Shown here: in pieces, positions 53,099 through 61,235 of the stretch
How the letters are laid out: the number at the start of each line of letters is the position of its first letter
Position numbering within the stretch: position 1 is the stretch's first letter
Source: Hymenobacter arizonensis
GTDB taxonomy: Bacteria > Bacteroidota > Bacteroidia > Cytophagales > Hymenobacteraceae
Direction of reading: 5' to 3'
Assembly: GCF_900115775.1 (NCBI RefSeq)
Contig: NZ_FOXS01000003.1
Span: 124,001 to 188,000, forward strand
DNA length: 64,000 nucleotides
Notes under the pieces: model-generated
The model's database searches: none
What the model was told of the DNA's origin: nothing
The model's input: the letters and a program-made list of their open reading frames with translations, nothing else
Position numbers and translations under genes: made by a program

Positions 53099-56000
53099 TC
53101 ACGTTTCTGCTTCCGCCCCCAATTCCACCGTTTCCGTGTAGGTGCTCCGTCCCAGCAATTCTGCCAAGTTGTAATTCACAGAAGTCACCGAGAAGTCCGG
53201 CTCGAAGCGGAAAGCTTCCTGCACGTAATGCACTTTCACTTGTCGTCCGCGCACCAGTGCCAGCACCAGCCACGACTGCGCTGGCACGTTCAGAGCATGT
53301 ATGATTTCATTCTTGGTCACTGTCACCGTCAAGGCCTCAGCATGGCGGCCCTTCACTTCCAAAAAGCGCAGCAGGCCCGTTTGCCCGTCGCGACTCTCAA
53401 TGTCATAACCCACCTTATCGGCACTCCGGTCGCGGGGCTCGTTGCCCAGAGCCCGTTCTATTTTCATCACCGCCTTCATGGCAGCCTGTTCCACGGCCGC
53501 CCGGGCCTCCGCGCTCGGGAAGCTTATTGGGCCGGTCTGCTGTTTAGTCCCGGCATCCTCAGTGCCTGCCATAGCGTTGGTTCCACCTGGTTTGTCACCG
53601 GTAGCTTCCACATCGGCCAGCCAGCTGGCCGGCAGCACCAAGGCTCCGCCTACCACCACGGGCGGCCGCGAAGAGAGCTGCAATTCCTCATCCAATTCGA
53701 GCAGTCGCTTTTGTAAGCGCCCGTGCAAGTCGTCGGCCCGTTTTCGGGCTTCACCGGAGTTGAGGCGGGCGTTAGGTTTGCCAGCTTCCTCTTGTTGACT
53801 TAGGTCCCGGGCGCGGGCATCCCAATGGCGAATTTCTGCCGTTAGGCGTTCTTGCACAGCATTACGCGTTTTCTCCACTAGGTAGCGGCGGTGGGTTCGC
53901 AGGCGCTCCAGCTGCTCGCGGGCAAGGGAGGTAAGGGCAAAAGACCGTACCCGCTCTTCGCCGCCCGCTCCGCGCAGGCTGGCCGGCAGCGTTTCCCAGC
54001 GCGGCCGCAGTTGGACTACTTCCTCAGCTGTGGCCGGGCGGTAGTCCAGGTAAGGGGCGTAGCCTGCCGGGCGGGGCTCCCCATCGGCTCCCAGCTCCAA
54101 AAACCGCAGTTCCCGGCTCACCGTCCGCAGCTGCCCGCCGCCCAGCGAATGGGCATCTTGCACAGTGGTTTCCAAGTAAAAAAGTAGGCGTGCTTCGGCA
54201 TCGGGCCGCTCATCCAGCAGCACCGCGCCTTGCTGCATCGTATCAAGCTCGCGCTCCAACAGTAGGTCAATTACTGCATCAAGCAACGGGTGCCCGGGGC
54301 ACACGAACGCCGCCAATGGCTTGCCCTGCACCGCCACCAGGTCTTTGTAAAAGGTGATTCGCTCGTAGGAATCCAACACGGGCTCACGCCCGCTACCCAG
54401 CTGTTGGCCCCGGTGGCGAATGGCTACCGGCACCCGCAGCACCTGGTAGCGACCCCGCTCTTTTTCTACTACCGTACCACCCAGTCGCCGCAGGGCCGCC
54501 AGGAAGAAGTCAGCCACAAAATGCGGCTGCAGCTTGCGGGCTTCCGCCCGCGCCATTTCCTCCCGGATGTGCTGCACGTTGGCTTTCGAAAGGGCTGTGG
54601 TATGCAGTGCTCTTTCTTGCAGCAGGCTTTCCAGGTGGGGGCGGTCCAGGGCAGTATCCAGCACCCGGTCCAGATAGGCTTTGCGTTCAGGGTCACTGCC
54701 GAAGCGTACAGCTTCCACCAGCAATTCGCGCAGACTCTTATTCTCAAATGTCACGCTACCCAGCACGTCGTACACCTTACCGTCTAGGGCTTCGCGTTCC
54801 AGCTCAATCTTGTCCAGCAGGCGTTTCCATACGTCGCCTTCTCTAGTCTGATGGGCCACCAGGCTCCAGAGCCGGCAAACTTCGGTTTGGCCAATGCGGT
54901 GAATACGACCAAAGCGCTGTTCCAGGCGGTTAGGGTTCCACGGCAGGTCGTAGTTCACCATCAAATGCGCCCGCTGCAGGTTGATTCCCTCGCCGGCAGC
55001 ATCAGTGGCCACCAGCACGGCCACCCGTGCGTTTTGCGTAAACAGCTCCTGCACCCGCCGTCGCTCGTCGCGGGCCATGCCCCCGGCTATGCTCACCACC
55101 GCCGACGGATTACCTAGAAATGCCCCGATGCGCTGAACTAAGTAGTTTAGCGTGTCGCGGTGTTCCGTAAAAATCACCAGCTTACGCCGGTGGCCCTGGT
55201 CATCAAACAGAAACGGCTCATCGGTGAGTATGCGCGACAGCTCCTCCCACTTACGGTCGGTGCCCGAGCGCCGTACTTCCAGCGCCAGCTTTTCCAGCCC
55301 CGCCAGACTGGCCAGTTCTGCCTCCAGTTCCCGAATGGTATTAGCAGTCGTCGCCCGGTCCACAAACTCATTCTCCAGCTCCTCCTGTTCGGCTCCGGGC
55401 GTGTCATCGAGCATATCCTCCAAATCCTCGTCCGAGTCCAGCGCCCGCGCCCAGGTCACCGGTTCAGTCGGCGTTATCCCCCCAGCCCGCGCAGTCGTCC
55501 GGTAATCGTCCAGCCGCTGCGTCAGTTTTTCGCGCCGCCGCCGCAGCGACTCATAGATGGCCAACGGTGAAGAAGCCAGCCGGCGCTGCAGAATAGTCAA
55601 GGCAAATCCCACTGACCCGCGCCGACCTGATTCCAGCTCATCGGCCCGGTTGAACTGGTCGCGCACGTAATCAGTCACCTGCCCATACAGCCGGTTTTCA
55701 GCATCCGACAGCTCGTAAGCCACCGTTTCGGCAATGCGCTGCGGAAACAGCGGCCGGCCATCAAAGCGCACCAACTGCTCTTTCAACAAGCGTCGCATCA
55801 TGTCCGATACGTCTACATCCGGGGTGCCGTCGCGGAACCGGCCCTCAAAACGGTCCTGGTCCAACAGGGCCATAAACAGCTGAAAATCCTCGTCCTTGCC
55901 GTTATGTGGCGTCGCCGTCATCAGCAGAAAGTGTCTCGTGAGCCGTCCCAGCAGCTGCCCCAGCTGATAGCGCCGGGTATATTTCACTTTGCCTCCGAAA

Positions 56001-56728
56001 AAGGACGCCGACATTTTGTGTGCCTCGTCCACGATTATCATGTCCCAGCGCGTGGCCTCCAGCTGTGCCTGCAACCCCTCGTCGCGGCTCAGCTTATCCA
56101 GTCGTGCCACCACAAAGTTGGTTTCCGCAAACCAGTTGCCCGTGCGCGCCGAGTTCACCTTGTCGTTGGTAAGAATCTCGAATGGCAGTTGAAACTTCAA
56201 GTACAGCTCCTCCTGCCACTGCTCAGCCAGCACCCCCGGGCACACTACTAGGCACCGATGCACGTCGCCCCGGATAGCCAGCTCCTTAATCAGCAGCCCT
56301 GCCATGATGGTTTTGCCTGCGCCGGGGTCATCGGCAAGCAGAAACTTCAACGGCTGCCGCGGCAGCATGCTGTCGTAAACGGCAGTGATTTGGTGCGGCA
56401 GCGCTTCTATCAACGATGTATGCACCGCCATCATGGGGTCAAACACATACGCTAGCCGAATGCGGTAGGCCTCCGACACCAGTTTGAACACCCCAGCATC
56501 TGCTCCAAACCCCCAGCGCCCGCCCTCGGCTGACGCTGGTTCTACTACCGCCAGTTCCGCTGCTTCCTCTGCATATAGTATCCGATTACCTACCCCACCC
56601 AACCCGTCGCGGTATACGAGTTCCAATGCTGCCGTCCCGTGCCACTGCACTTGCAGAATCATTACGGACTGCCCTGGCAAAATGCCATTTATAGTAGCAC
56701 CGACGTGCAATTGAGCAAGTTCCGCCAT
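53099..56728 (-). CDS. SNF2/DrmD-like helicase with C-terminal DUF3883 domain
   Basis: 1209 residues. SF2/SNF2 helicase motifs: Walker A LADDPGAGKTIMAGLL (near 130), DEAH in IIVDEAHKMSA, LLMTATPHNGKDEDF and motif VI QRFGRIHRIGQT. A long coiled region follows (residues ~950-1010). The C-terminal DUF3883 (PD-(D/E)XK-like) domain shows GYDIESRDGQTG, LRFLEVKGRH and VTVTKNEI. This resembles the helicase of DISARM-type systems with a nuclease-like tail. First gene of the three-gene cassette. The DUF3883 core still has the D and ExK residues, so it may cut DNA. Confidence 0.88.
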   Translation of the reverse strand: MAELAQLHVGATINGILPGQSVMILQVQWHGTAALELVYRDGLGGVGNRILYAEEAAELAVVEPASAEGGRWGFGADAGVFKLVSEAYRIRLAYVFDPMMAVHTSLIEALPHQITAVYDSMLPRQPLKFLLADDPGAGKTIMAGLLIKELAIRGDVHRCLVVCPGVLAEQWQEELYLKFQLPFEILTNDKVNSARTGNWFAETNFVVARLDKLSRDEGLQAQLEATRWDMIIVDEAHKMSASFFGGKVKYTRRYQLGQLLGRLTRHFLLMTATPHNGKDEDFQLFMALLDQDRFEGRFRDGTPDVDVSDMMRRLLKEQLVRFDGRPLFPQRIAETVAYELSDAENRLYGQVTDYVRDQFNRADELESGRRGSVGFALTILQRRLASSPLAIYESLRRRREKLTQRLDDYRTTARAGGITPTEPVTWARALDSDEDLEDMLDDTPGAEQEELENEFVDRATTANTIRELEAELASLAGLEKLALEVRRSGTDRKWEELSRILTDEPFLFDDQGHRRKLVIFTEHRDTLNYLVQRIGAFLGNPSAVVSIAGGMARDERRRVQELFTQNARVAVLVATDAAGEGINLQRAHLMVNYDLPWNPNRLEQRFGRIHRIGQTEVCRLWSLVAHQTREGDVWKRLLDKIELEREALDGKVYDVLGSVTFENKSLRELLVEAVRFGSDPERKAYLDRVLDTALDRPHLESLLQERALHTTALSKANVQHIREEMARAEARKLQPHFVADFFLAALRRLGGTVVEKERGRYQVLRVPVAIRHRGQQLGSGREPVLDSYERITFYKDLVAVQGKPLAAFVCPGHPLLDAVIDLLLERELDTMQQGAVLLDERPDAEARLLFYLETTVQDAHSLGGGQLRTVSRELRFLELGADGEPRPAGYAPYLDYRPATAEEVVQLRPRWETLPASLRGAGGEERVRSFALTSLAREQLERLRTHRRYLVEKTRNAVQERLTAEIRHWDARARDLSQQEEAGKPNARLNSGEARKRADDLHGRLQKRLLELDEELQLSSRPPVVVGGALVLPASWLADVEATGDKPGGTNAMAGTEDAGTKQQTGPISFPSAEARAAVEQAAMKAVMKIERALGNEPRDRSADKVGYDIESRDGQTGLLRFLEVKGRHAEALTVTVTKNEIIHALNVPAQSWLVLALVRGRQVKVHYVQEAFRFEPDFSVTSVNYNLAELLGRSTYTETVELGAEAET

Positions 56729-56847
56729 GAAAGAAGAGTATTCGAAGTAACAGTTACCGCTGGCTTGAGCAAAAGCCAGGTAAGCTGCAAGCTACGCTGT
56801 TTCAAGCAAATTTTCTTTGCCTGTTTGTATCAAATAACAGCCAATAG

Positions 56848-57111
56848 AAGCTCATCCCAAGCTCAGCTAATGACAACCAAATTCTTGGCCTCCCAAAACT
56901 TGCATCTTTAGTTGAGGAAAAAAGTCTTCGGCTCCTAATCGCTCATCTGATTCAAAGGCTGAACGGTGATGTTTTACCCAACCAGTTACTGAGTAAGCTG
57001 CAACATCAGCTGCTCCGTCAGCCTCTTGCTGAAGTTTTACCCCAGCTTTCCCCTATACCAAAAAGCAAACAAGCCCAGCTGCGGCAGCGGGGCTTGGATT
57101 TGAATAAGTAG
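56848..57111 (+). pseudogene. Possible gene remnant antisense to the end of higA
   Basis: An 87-codon frame on the plus strand without ATG reads ASLVEEKSLRLLIAHLIQRL then LPNQLLSKLQHQLLRQPLAE and ends TAG at 57109-57111. The helical, Leu/Gln-rich sequence looks like a protein C-terminus. Its last ~60 bases overlap the antisense 3' end of the antitoxin gene. Family not recognised; it may be chance. Confidence 0.3.
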
Positions 57112-57508
57112 AGAAGAAGAGTAGCGCGAAAACCGCCAACTTTGCCAATTTTGACGGGGGTATAGGCGGAGCTTCAAACTGCAGTTTTACTCCGACACCT
57201 AATGCTCGAAATACTTTGAATAGGGTACCAAGCCGAATGTTGCTGGAATCACGTTCCAACTTGGCAATTTGATTTTTCAGAACGCCAAGGCGTTCGCCCA
57301 ATTCTTCTTGGGTCAAGTCATGCAGCTTGCGGTATTCGCGCAGCTTGGCACTGACAATTTTGCGCTGGAGTAAGTCCTCGTACTCGTTGCGCTGCGGAGT
57401 GCCGGGGGCACCGATTAGGGAATCTGTGGTATCCTGGAGCGTGCTACCGAGGTCAGCGAGCTCTGGCTCTCCGTCAAGTGGTCTGCCTTGAACGGGTTTT
57501 TTGGCCAT
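57053..57508 (-). CDS. higA: HigA-like XRE antitoxin with extended C-terminus
   Basis: 151 residues. Helix-turn-helix of the XRE/Cro type at about 45-95 (LREYRKLHDLTQEELGERLG, KNQIAKLERD, LGTLFKVFRALGV). HigA-type proteins bind and neutralise HigB and repress the operon. Toxin first, antitoxin second, in the same direction 55 bases apart, is the usual order. The end (from about residue 110) is an unusual Pro/Ala/Phe-rich tail; its last codons cross a terminator-like hairpin (57071-57094), suggesting loss of an earlier stop. Confidence 0.82.
   Translation of the reverse strand: MAKKPVQGRPLDGEPELADLGSTLQDTTDSLIGAPGTPQRNEYEDLLQRKIVSAKLREYRKLHDLTQEELGERLGVLKNQIAKLERDSSNIRLGTLFKVFRALGVGVKLQFEAPPIPPSKLAKLAVFALLFFSTYSNPSPAAAAGLVCFLV
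57071..57094 (-). terminator. Terminator-like hairpin inside the higA 3' end
   Basis: On the minus strand, CAAGCCC pairs with GGGCTTG around a GC-rich loop and is followed by a T-rich run (TTTGCTTTTT). It lies inside the antitoxin frame, 18 bases before its stop. Confidence 0.5.
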
Positions 57509-57563
57509 TGTTGAAATGGGTTCGTTTTAGATTTTTAGATGGGAAAAGGGTAAGTAGGGGGGC

Positions 57564-57917
57564 TCAAGCGCCCCCCTGACTTTTGTACCGCTGGTAAAAC
57601 CGTAGCGCCCGGCCAATCTCGATTTCCGGGATAGAGCCGCTGCCTCTTGCAAAAACGTGCGTGCAGACGAACGATGAACCAGCTTGCTGTGCATCCCAAT
57701 ATGCTAGTAGGCACCAATTGCGCCCATTCGCCGAGATGATAAGCGCCCACAGATGAGGTTCTGTAGGGACCATTTGAAAGTTTGTGCCTGGAATGTGAAC
57801 TTTCTCAACGAGAGCAAGCTCACTTAAAATCTCAGCCTTGTCTACCGGTGGCAACATTTCGATAAACTGGTGAACGAGCGTCAATACTTTGACCTCTGGA
57901 GGTGTTCGGGTGTTCAT
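57564..57917 (-). CDS. higB: HigB/Gp49-like RelE-family toxin
   Basis: 117 residues. The RelE/ParE-fold pattern is visible: VKLTL-type N-terminal strand replaced by VKVLTLVHQFIEML, then HIPGTNFQMVPTEPHLWALI, WCLLAYWDAQQAGSSFVCTHVFARGSG and the final IPEIEIGRALRFYQRY helix, as in phage Gp49-like HigB toxins, which cut mRNA on the ribosome. First gene of the TA pair. Confidence 0.78.
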   Translation of the reverse strand: MNTRTPPEVKVLTLVHQFIEMLPPVDKAEILSELALVEKVHIPGTNFQMVPTEPHLWALIISANGRNWCLLAYWDAQQAGSSFVCTHVFARGSGSIPEIEIGRALRFYQRYKSQGGA

Positions 57918-58378
57918 AAAGTAGGGGGTGTTTAAAAATTTGCTTTGTCATTGTGCATAGGATTTATGGATTGGGTGATTGATGGATGCGTTAGAAATTA
58001 GCTCAGCTAACCATAACGACCTTCTTGCAACTTCTTACTTTTCATAGGTTGAAATCCGTATGAGGGTTAAATACATACTAGCATCTTTTGCTGTGCTAGA
58101 CCTCAGCAAGCCTATGCCCGATGGCTTCAACCACCGGGCTATTATGTGGCTACTACAAACATAACGAAAGTATTCTAAAAAGGATACATTTTAAGTGTGG
58201 TCTAAGGCGAAAGTTATGTAAATCAGGCCTGTAATTTTTAGAATGCTTGCTGATACGCTAATCTCTCGTTTTGAACGGAGGTCTATTCCGCGCCATAAAC
58301 AGCCTCAATGAGGGTTCATGTGCTAAAGCTGCTCAATGGCTAAAATGGCAGACCTTTGCAGCATATTCCCATTCCACG
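57918..58378. other. Intergenic gap before the Endonuclease_NS remnant
   Basis: AT-richer DNA, no gene recognised. It holds one imperfect hairpin, GCCCG...CGGGC at 58116-58139, and presumably the higB promoter on the minus strand. Confidence 0.4.
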
Positions 58379-58790
58379 ATGCAGAATAAACCACTTTCAC
58401 TACATCTGGTCACGCTCGCCGCCAGCTTATTGCTCGCATCCTGTCAAAAGGAAGCTGTAACCCTAGCGCCTTCAGCCCAAATCCTCCCTGAGCACCTCAC
58501 CCTCGGCAACCCCAGCGGCGCCACGGCGGACGCCGCCCAGCCCACCAATTACCTGCTCATCAGGTCTCAGTATGCCCTTAGCTACCACTGCGATCGTGGC
58601 ATCCTCAATTAAGTTAGCTGGCACCTCAGTACCGGCTGGCGCGACAGCGCCGCCCGCCAGGCCGGTCTCCTTCCCGATGCCACCCTGCTTGCCGGTTAGT
58701 ACCAGGTACAGGCCACCGGTTGCACCGGCCCGAGCGCAAACCGCAACAGCACCTTAACCGATTATTCGGCTACAAAATTTGACGAGGTTG
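58379..58790 (+). pseudogene. Dead DNA/RNA non-specific endonuclease lipoprotein gene
   Basis: ATG, lipoprotein signal (LVTLAASLLLASC) and HLTLGNPSGATADAAQPTNY, then LIRSQYALSYHCDRGILN: the start of an exported Endonuclease_NS (NUC1) protein. In-frame TAA (58610-58612) and TAG (58697-58699) interrupt SWHLSTGWRDSAARQAG and YQVQATGCTG. The sequence then jumps to NRNSTLTDYSAT, so the DRGH active-site segment is deleted, and it ends where the convergent gene begins. Confidence 0.75.
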
Positions 58791-59805
58791 GCATGACCAA
58801 GTCGAGTTGCTGGAAAGAAGAACTAATCATTTCCTTCTTCTCAATCCATTCGCTTTCAACCATTGCATCTTTAGGTAAAAGCTTGAAAATGGGGCCCAGT
58901 AATGCGTAGCACTCCATGTGGCCGCCAAATGCCACCTTTGGACGATAGCGAAATTTTACAAGCTGCCGGTGTACGTGCTTTTCGAAGGAGTAAATAAATG
59001 TCGCATCATCGCTCGCCAAGCGTGCCACCACTCGCCATGCATAGGGCATGCGGGTGCTGTGAAAGCGTTTACGAAGGTCGAAGGTGATACCCACCTTAAA
59101 GAACCGCTCCTGCTCATTGCGTATTTCAATGACGTACAGCAGAGCAGTGCGCCCCTTTTGCACTTCCATCCACCCTGAGCGGCTGGCAGCACGGTGGACG
59201 CGGGCGGAGCACTTTTGGCAGCCTTGTCCGCGCAGGTGGGCATTTGGAAGTTTTAGAAAGTCACCGTGTATGGGGCAGATTATGGTAATGGGTTCGGAGA
59301 GCTTACACAGCTGCACCTTGCTGTAATCGTACCGGGCTCCAAAAAGCGCCTTCGCTTGGGTTAAAAAGTATTCTAGACCCTTCAACTTTTTGCTAGATGT
59401 TACTTTAACCCCGCATTTAGCGCAGCCGTGCCCTTTTAGATGATTGATCGGATATTGTTGAAAGGGTCCGTGTATTGGGCAGGTAATCGTAATTAAATGT
59501 TTAGTTTGCCGGTAGTGGGCCTGCTCGTAGCGATACTTATCGAGGTGGACCTCTTTCGCTTTAGCAATGAAGTAGGCCGTGTCATGTGTATTGGCTTTTG
59601 AGACACGGACCCAGGAGCAGCGGGCACAACCACTCCCGGTCAAGTGAGAATTGGGCGTTTGTTGAAAAGGACCATGTTCTGGGCAATGAATGGTGACGTT
59701 TGTGATGGCACTACGGTACTCCACGGCGTGATACTGGAACCTATCATTTCCGTGTACCACTTTTGCTTTCGCGATGAACTCCGCGGTGTTTGAGAACTTT
59801 CCCAT
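58762..59805 (-). CDS. Zinc-knuckle repeat protein with T5orf172/GIY-YIG-like domain
   Basis: 347 residues from the ATG at 59805; an upstream in-frame start would overlap the previous gene. Three tandem ~65-residue repeats each contain ITITCPIHGPFQQ, HLKGHGC and AKC, the CP-x-HG...C..C zinc-binding DUF723-like unit. The C-terminal ~110 residues are a GIY-YIG-like domain: LLYVIEIRNEQERFFKVGIT with DLRKRF and FEKHVHRQL. This layout suits a DNA-binding/cutting homing or defence nuclease. The next gene upstream is a stand-alone copy of the same C-terminal domain. Confidence 0.75.
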   Translation of the reverse strand: MGKFSNTAEFIAKAKVVHGNDRFQYHAVEYRSAITNVTIHCPEHGPFQQTPNSHLTGSGCARCSWVRVSKANTHDTAYFIAKAKEVHLDKYRYEQAHYRQTKHLITITCPIHGPFQQYPINHLKGHGCAKCGVKVTSSKKLKGLEYFLTQAKALFGARYDYSKVQLCKLSEPITIICPIHGDFLKLPNAHLRGQGCQKCSARVHRAASRSGWMEVQKGRTALLYVIEIRNEQERFFKVGITFDLRKRFHSTRMPYAWRVVARLASDDATFIYSFEKHVHRQLVKFRYRPKVAFGGHMECYALLGPIFKLLPKDAMVESEWIEKKEMISSSFQQLDLVMPTSSNFVAE

Positions 59806-59810
59806 AACCG

Positions 59811-60164
59811 CTAGATGTCTGTGGCAAGCTTGAGAAAGAACGTCTCCCGCGGCAGGGCTTTCAGAATCGGCGCGGCATCGGTGTAGCACTCCGTGTGGCC
59901 CGCAAAGGCAGACGAAGGCGTGTAGGAAAGATGGGCAAAGCCGCGGTGCAAACGCTGCTCAAGATCAAACACCGAACCTGCGTCCCACGAACTGTACCGG
60001 GCCAAAGTGCGCCATCGGTAGAGGGTTGTGATGCGCGACCAGCGGGCAGAGATGTTGTATGTCACGCCCACCTTATAGAACGCCTCACCCGCCGTGTACA
60101 CGCGCACCACATACAGCACGGCCTTCCGCCCGCGCTGCTGCGCAATCCAAGCCGCCCGGTTCAT
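59811..60164 (-). CDS. Stand-alone T5orf172/GIY-YIG-like domain protein
   Basis: 117 residues, paralogous to the C-terminal domain of the next gene: VLYVVRVYTAGEAFYKVGVT, then SARWSRITTLYRWRTLARYS, LEQRLHRGF and SAFAGHTECYTDAAPILKALP. The YKVGVT...R...E pattern is kept. It starts four bases into the end of the preceding gene (ATGA overlap) and ends five bases before the next ATG. Confidence 0.75.
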   Translation of the reverse strand: MNRAAWIAQQRGRKAVLYVVRVYTAGEAFYKVGVTYNISARWSRITTLYRWRTLARYSSWDAGSVFDLEQRLHRGFAHLSYTPSSAFAGHTECYTDAAPILKALPRETFFLKLATDI

Positions 60165-60529
60165 GACAAGCCAGCGTTAGCATCCAGCTCGCCAGGGTTG
60201 GGGATAGGCCCATCCTTCTGGGCCTCTGCCCGCTTTGCCGCCTGCACCAAGACCTTATCTCTAGCCCTAGACTCCCGACTCTCCCGCCAGTCCAAGCAAA
60301 GCAGCTCCTTTTCCGCCTTGAGCTGCTGCAGCCGCTCCCGCAACGCTTCCCGACACGCAGCCGCCGCATGGGAAGAAACGTCCTTGCCAACCCCAATCGT
60401 CACACTCCTCGTCAGGGTGTGTAAGGAAAGACCAACCACCCCTTCCAGCTCCAGATCCGCCAGCAACCCCTGCTGCCGCTGCACCACCCGCCGGGCATAC
60501 TTCACCCGCTTCAGTTGCTTCTTGTACAT
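60161..60529 (-). CDS. Hypothetical coiled-coil protein
   Basis: About 122 residues from the ATG at 60529. Basic N-terminus (MYKKQLKRVKYARRVVQRQQ) and a charged helix (AACREALRERLQQLKAEKEL). Family unknown. A start at 60562 would overlap the previous gene by 23 bases, so 60529 is preferred. Part of a four-gene minus-strand operon with the two GIY-YIG-like genes. Confidence 0.55.
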   Translation of the reverse strand: MYKKQLKRVKYARRVVQRQQGLLADLELEGVVGLSLHTLTRSVTIGVGKDVSSHAAAACREALRERLQQLKAEKELLCLDWRESRESRARDKVLVQAAKRAEAQKDGPIPNPGELDANAGLS

Positions 60530-60539
60530 ACGAGAGCCC

Positions 60540-61034
60540 TTAACCGCGAACCAAGTCCGCATAGGTGAGCGATAAACCCGGACTAAACCCCGCGGCTACC
60601 CGCCGGTCCACCACCCCCGCCAGCCCGGGCGGGGCGGAGAGTTGCCGCCGCAGCACGGTAGCCCCCGCGCGGGTGAGCCGGTTAAGCCCCAGCAGCACCC
60701 GGGTCCGCTCCGCCCGGCCGATGTGGGGCTGCTGCAACAGGCGGAGCAGAAGCTGCTTTTGCGCCCCCGTCGCGTAGCAGACGGGGCTAGGTTCCGAAAA
60801 ACAAACCTCTCGCGCCTCCGCCCGCCGGGCGAGCTCCCGCCGGGTGTTGACCAGCCAGCGCGCGAGCCGGTCCGCATCTTCGCATTCGTGAATGGCATGG
60901 TTGGCCCGCAGCTGCTCGGCCGCGCTGAGCAAGGGGTTGCCAAAGGTGAGGGCCGTGAGCTGCGCGCGCAGGGCCGCTACGTGGGCAGCGTCCGCGCCAA
61001 CGGCCGCTTGCCCAGAGGGGTAGGTGGAGTACAT
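60540..61034 (-). CDS. Hypothetical helical protein, first gene of operon
   Basis: 164 residues from the ATG at 61034 (MYSTYPSGQAAVGADAAHVA). All-helical with many Leu/Arg/Ala (LRAQLTALTFGNPLLSAAEQ, LARWLVNTRRELARRAEARE, AQKQLLLRLLQQPHIGRAER). Not recognised. The open frame continues 54 codons upstream through a terminator-like palindrome and looks non-coding, which decides the start. A transcription leader of unknown length precedes it. Confidence 0.6.
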   Translation of the reverse strand: MYSTYPSGQAAVGADAAHVAALRAQLTALTFGNPLLSAAEQLRANHAIHECEDADRLARWLVNTRRELARRAEAREVCFSEPSPVCYATGAQKQLLLRLLQQPHIGRAERTRVLLGLNRLTRAGATVLRRQLSAPPGLAGVVDRRVAAGFSPGLSLTYADLVRG

Positions 61035-61075
61035 TTGTGTTACGTAATGAATTGATGAACATTTCCTCAGTTCGG

Positions 61076-61113
61076 GAGGGGTCGGCCGCGCCAACGGCCG
61101 GCCCCTCTTTTTT
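61076..61113 (+). terminator. Rho-independent terminator between divergent genes
   Basis: Stem GAGGGGTCGGCCG / CGGCCGGCCCCTC (one G-T pair), six-base loop, followed by TTTTTT on the plus strand. It points against the direction of the minus-strand operon that starts at 61034. Confidence 0.75.
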
Positions 61114-61235
61114 GCCCCGAGGCGTTCCCATTTGGAACGGGACAAACGTAAACCACAAAAGGAATTAATCCGAGCAATTATAAAGTATAACCGCAATAAT
61201 ATCAGCCTATTAACAAATACTCTACCCCGTTCTCT

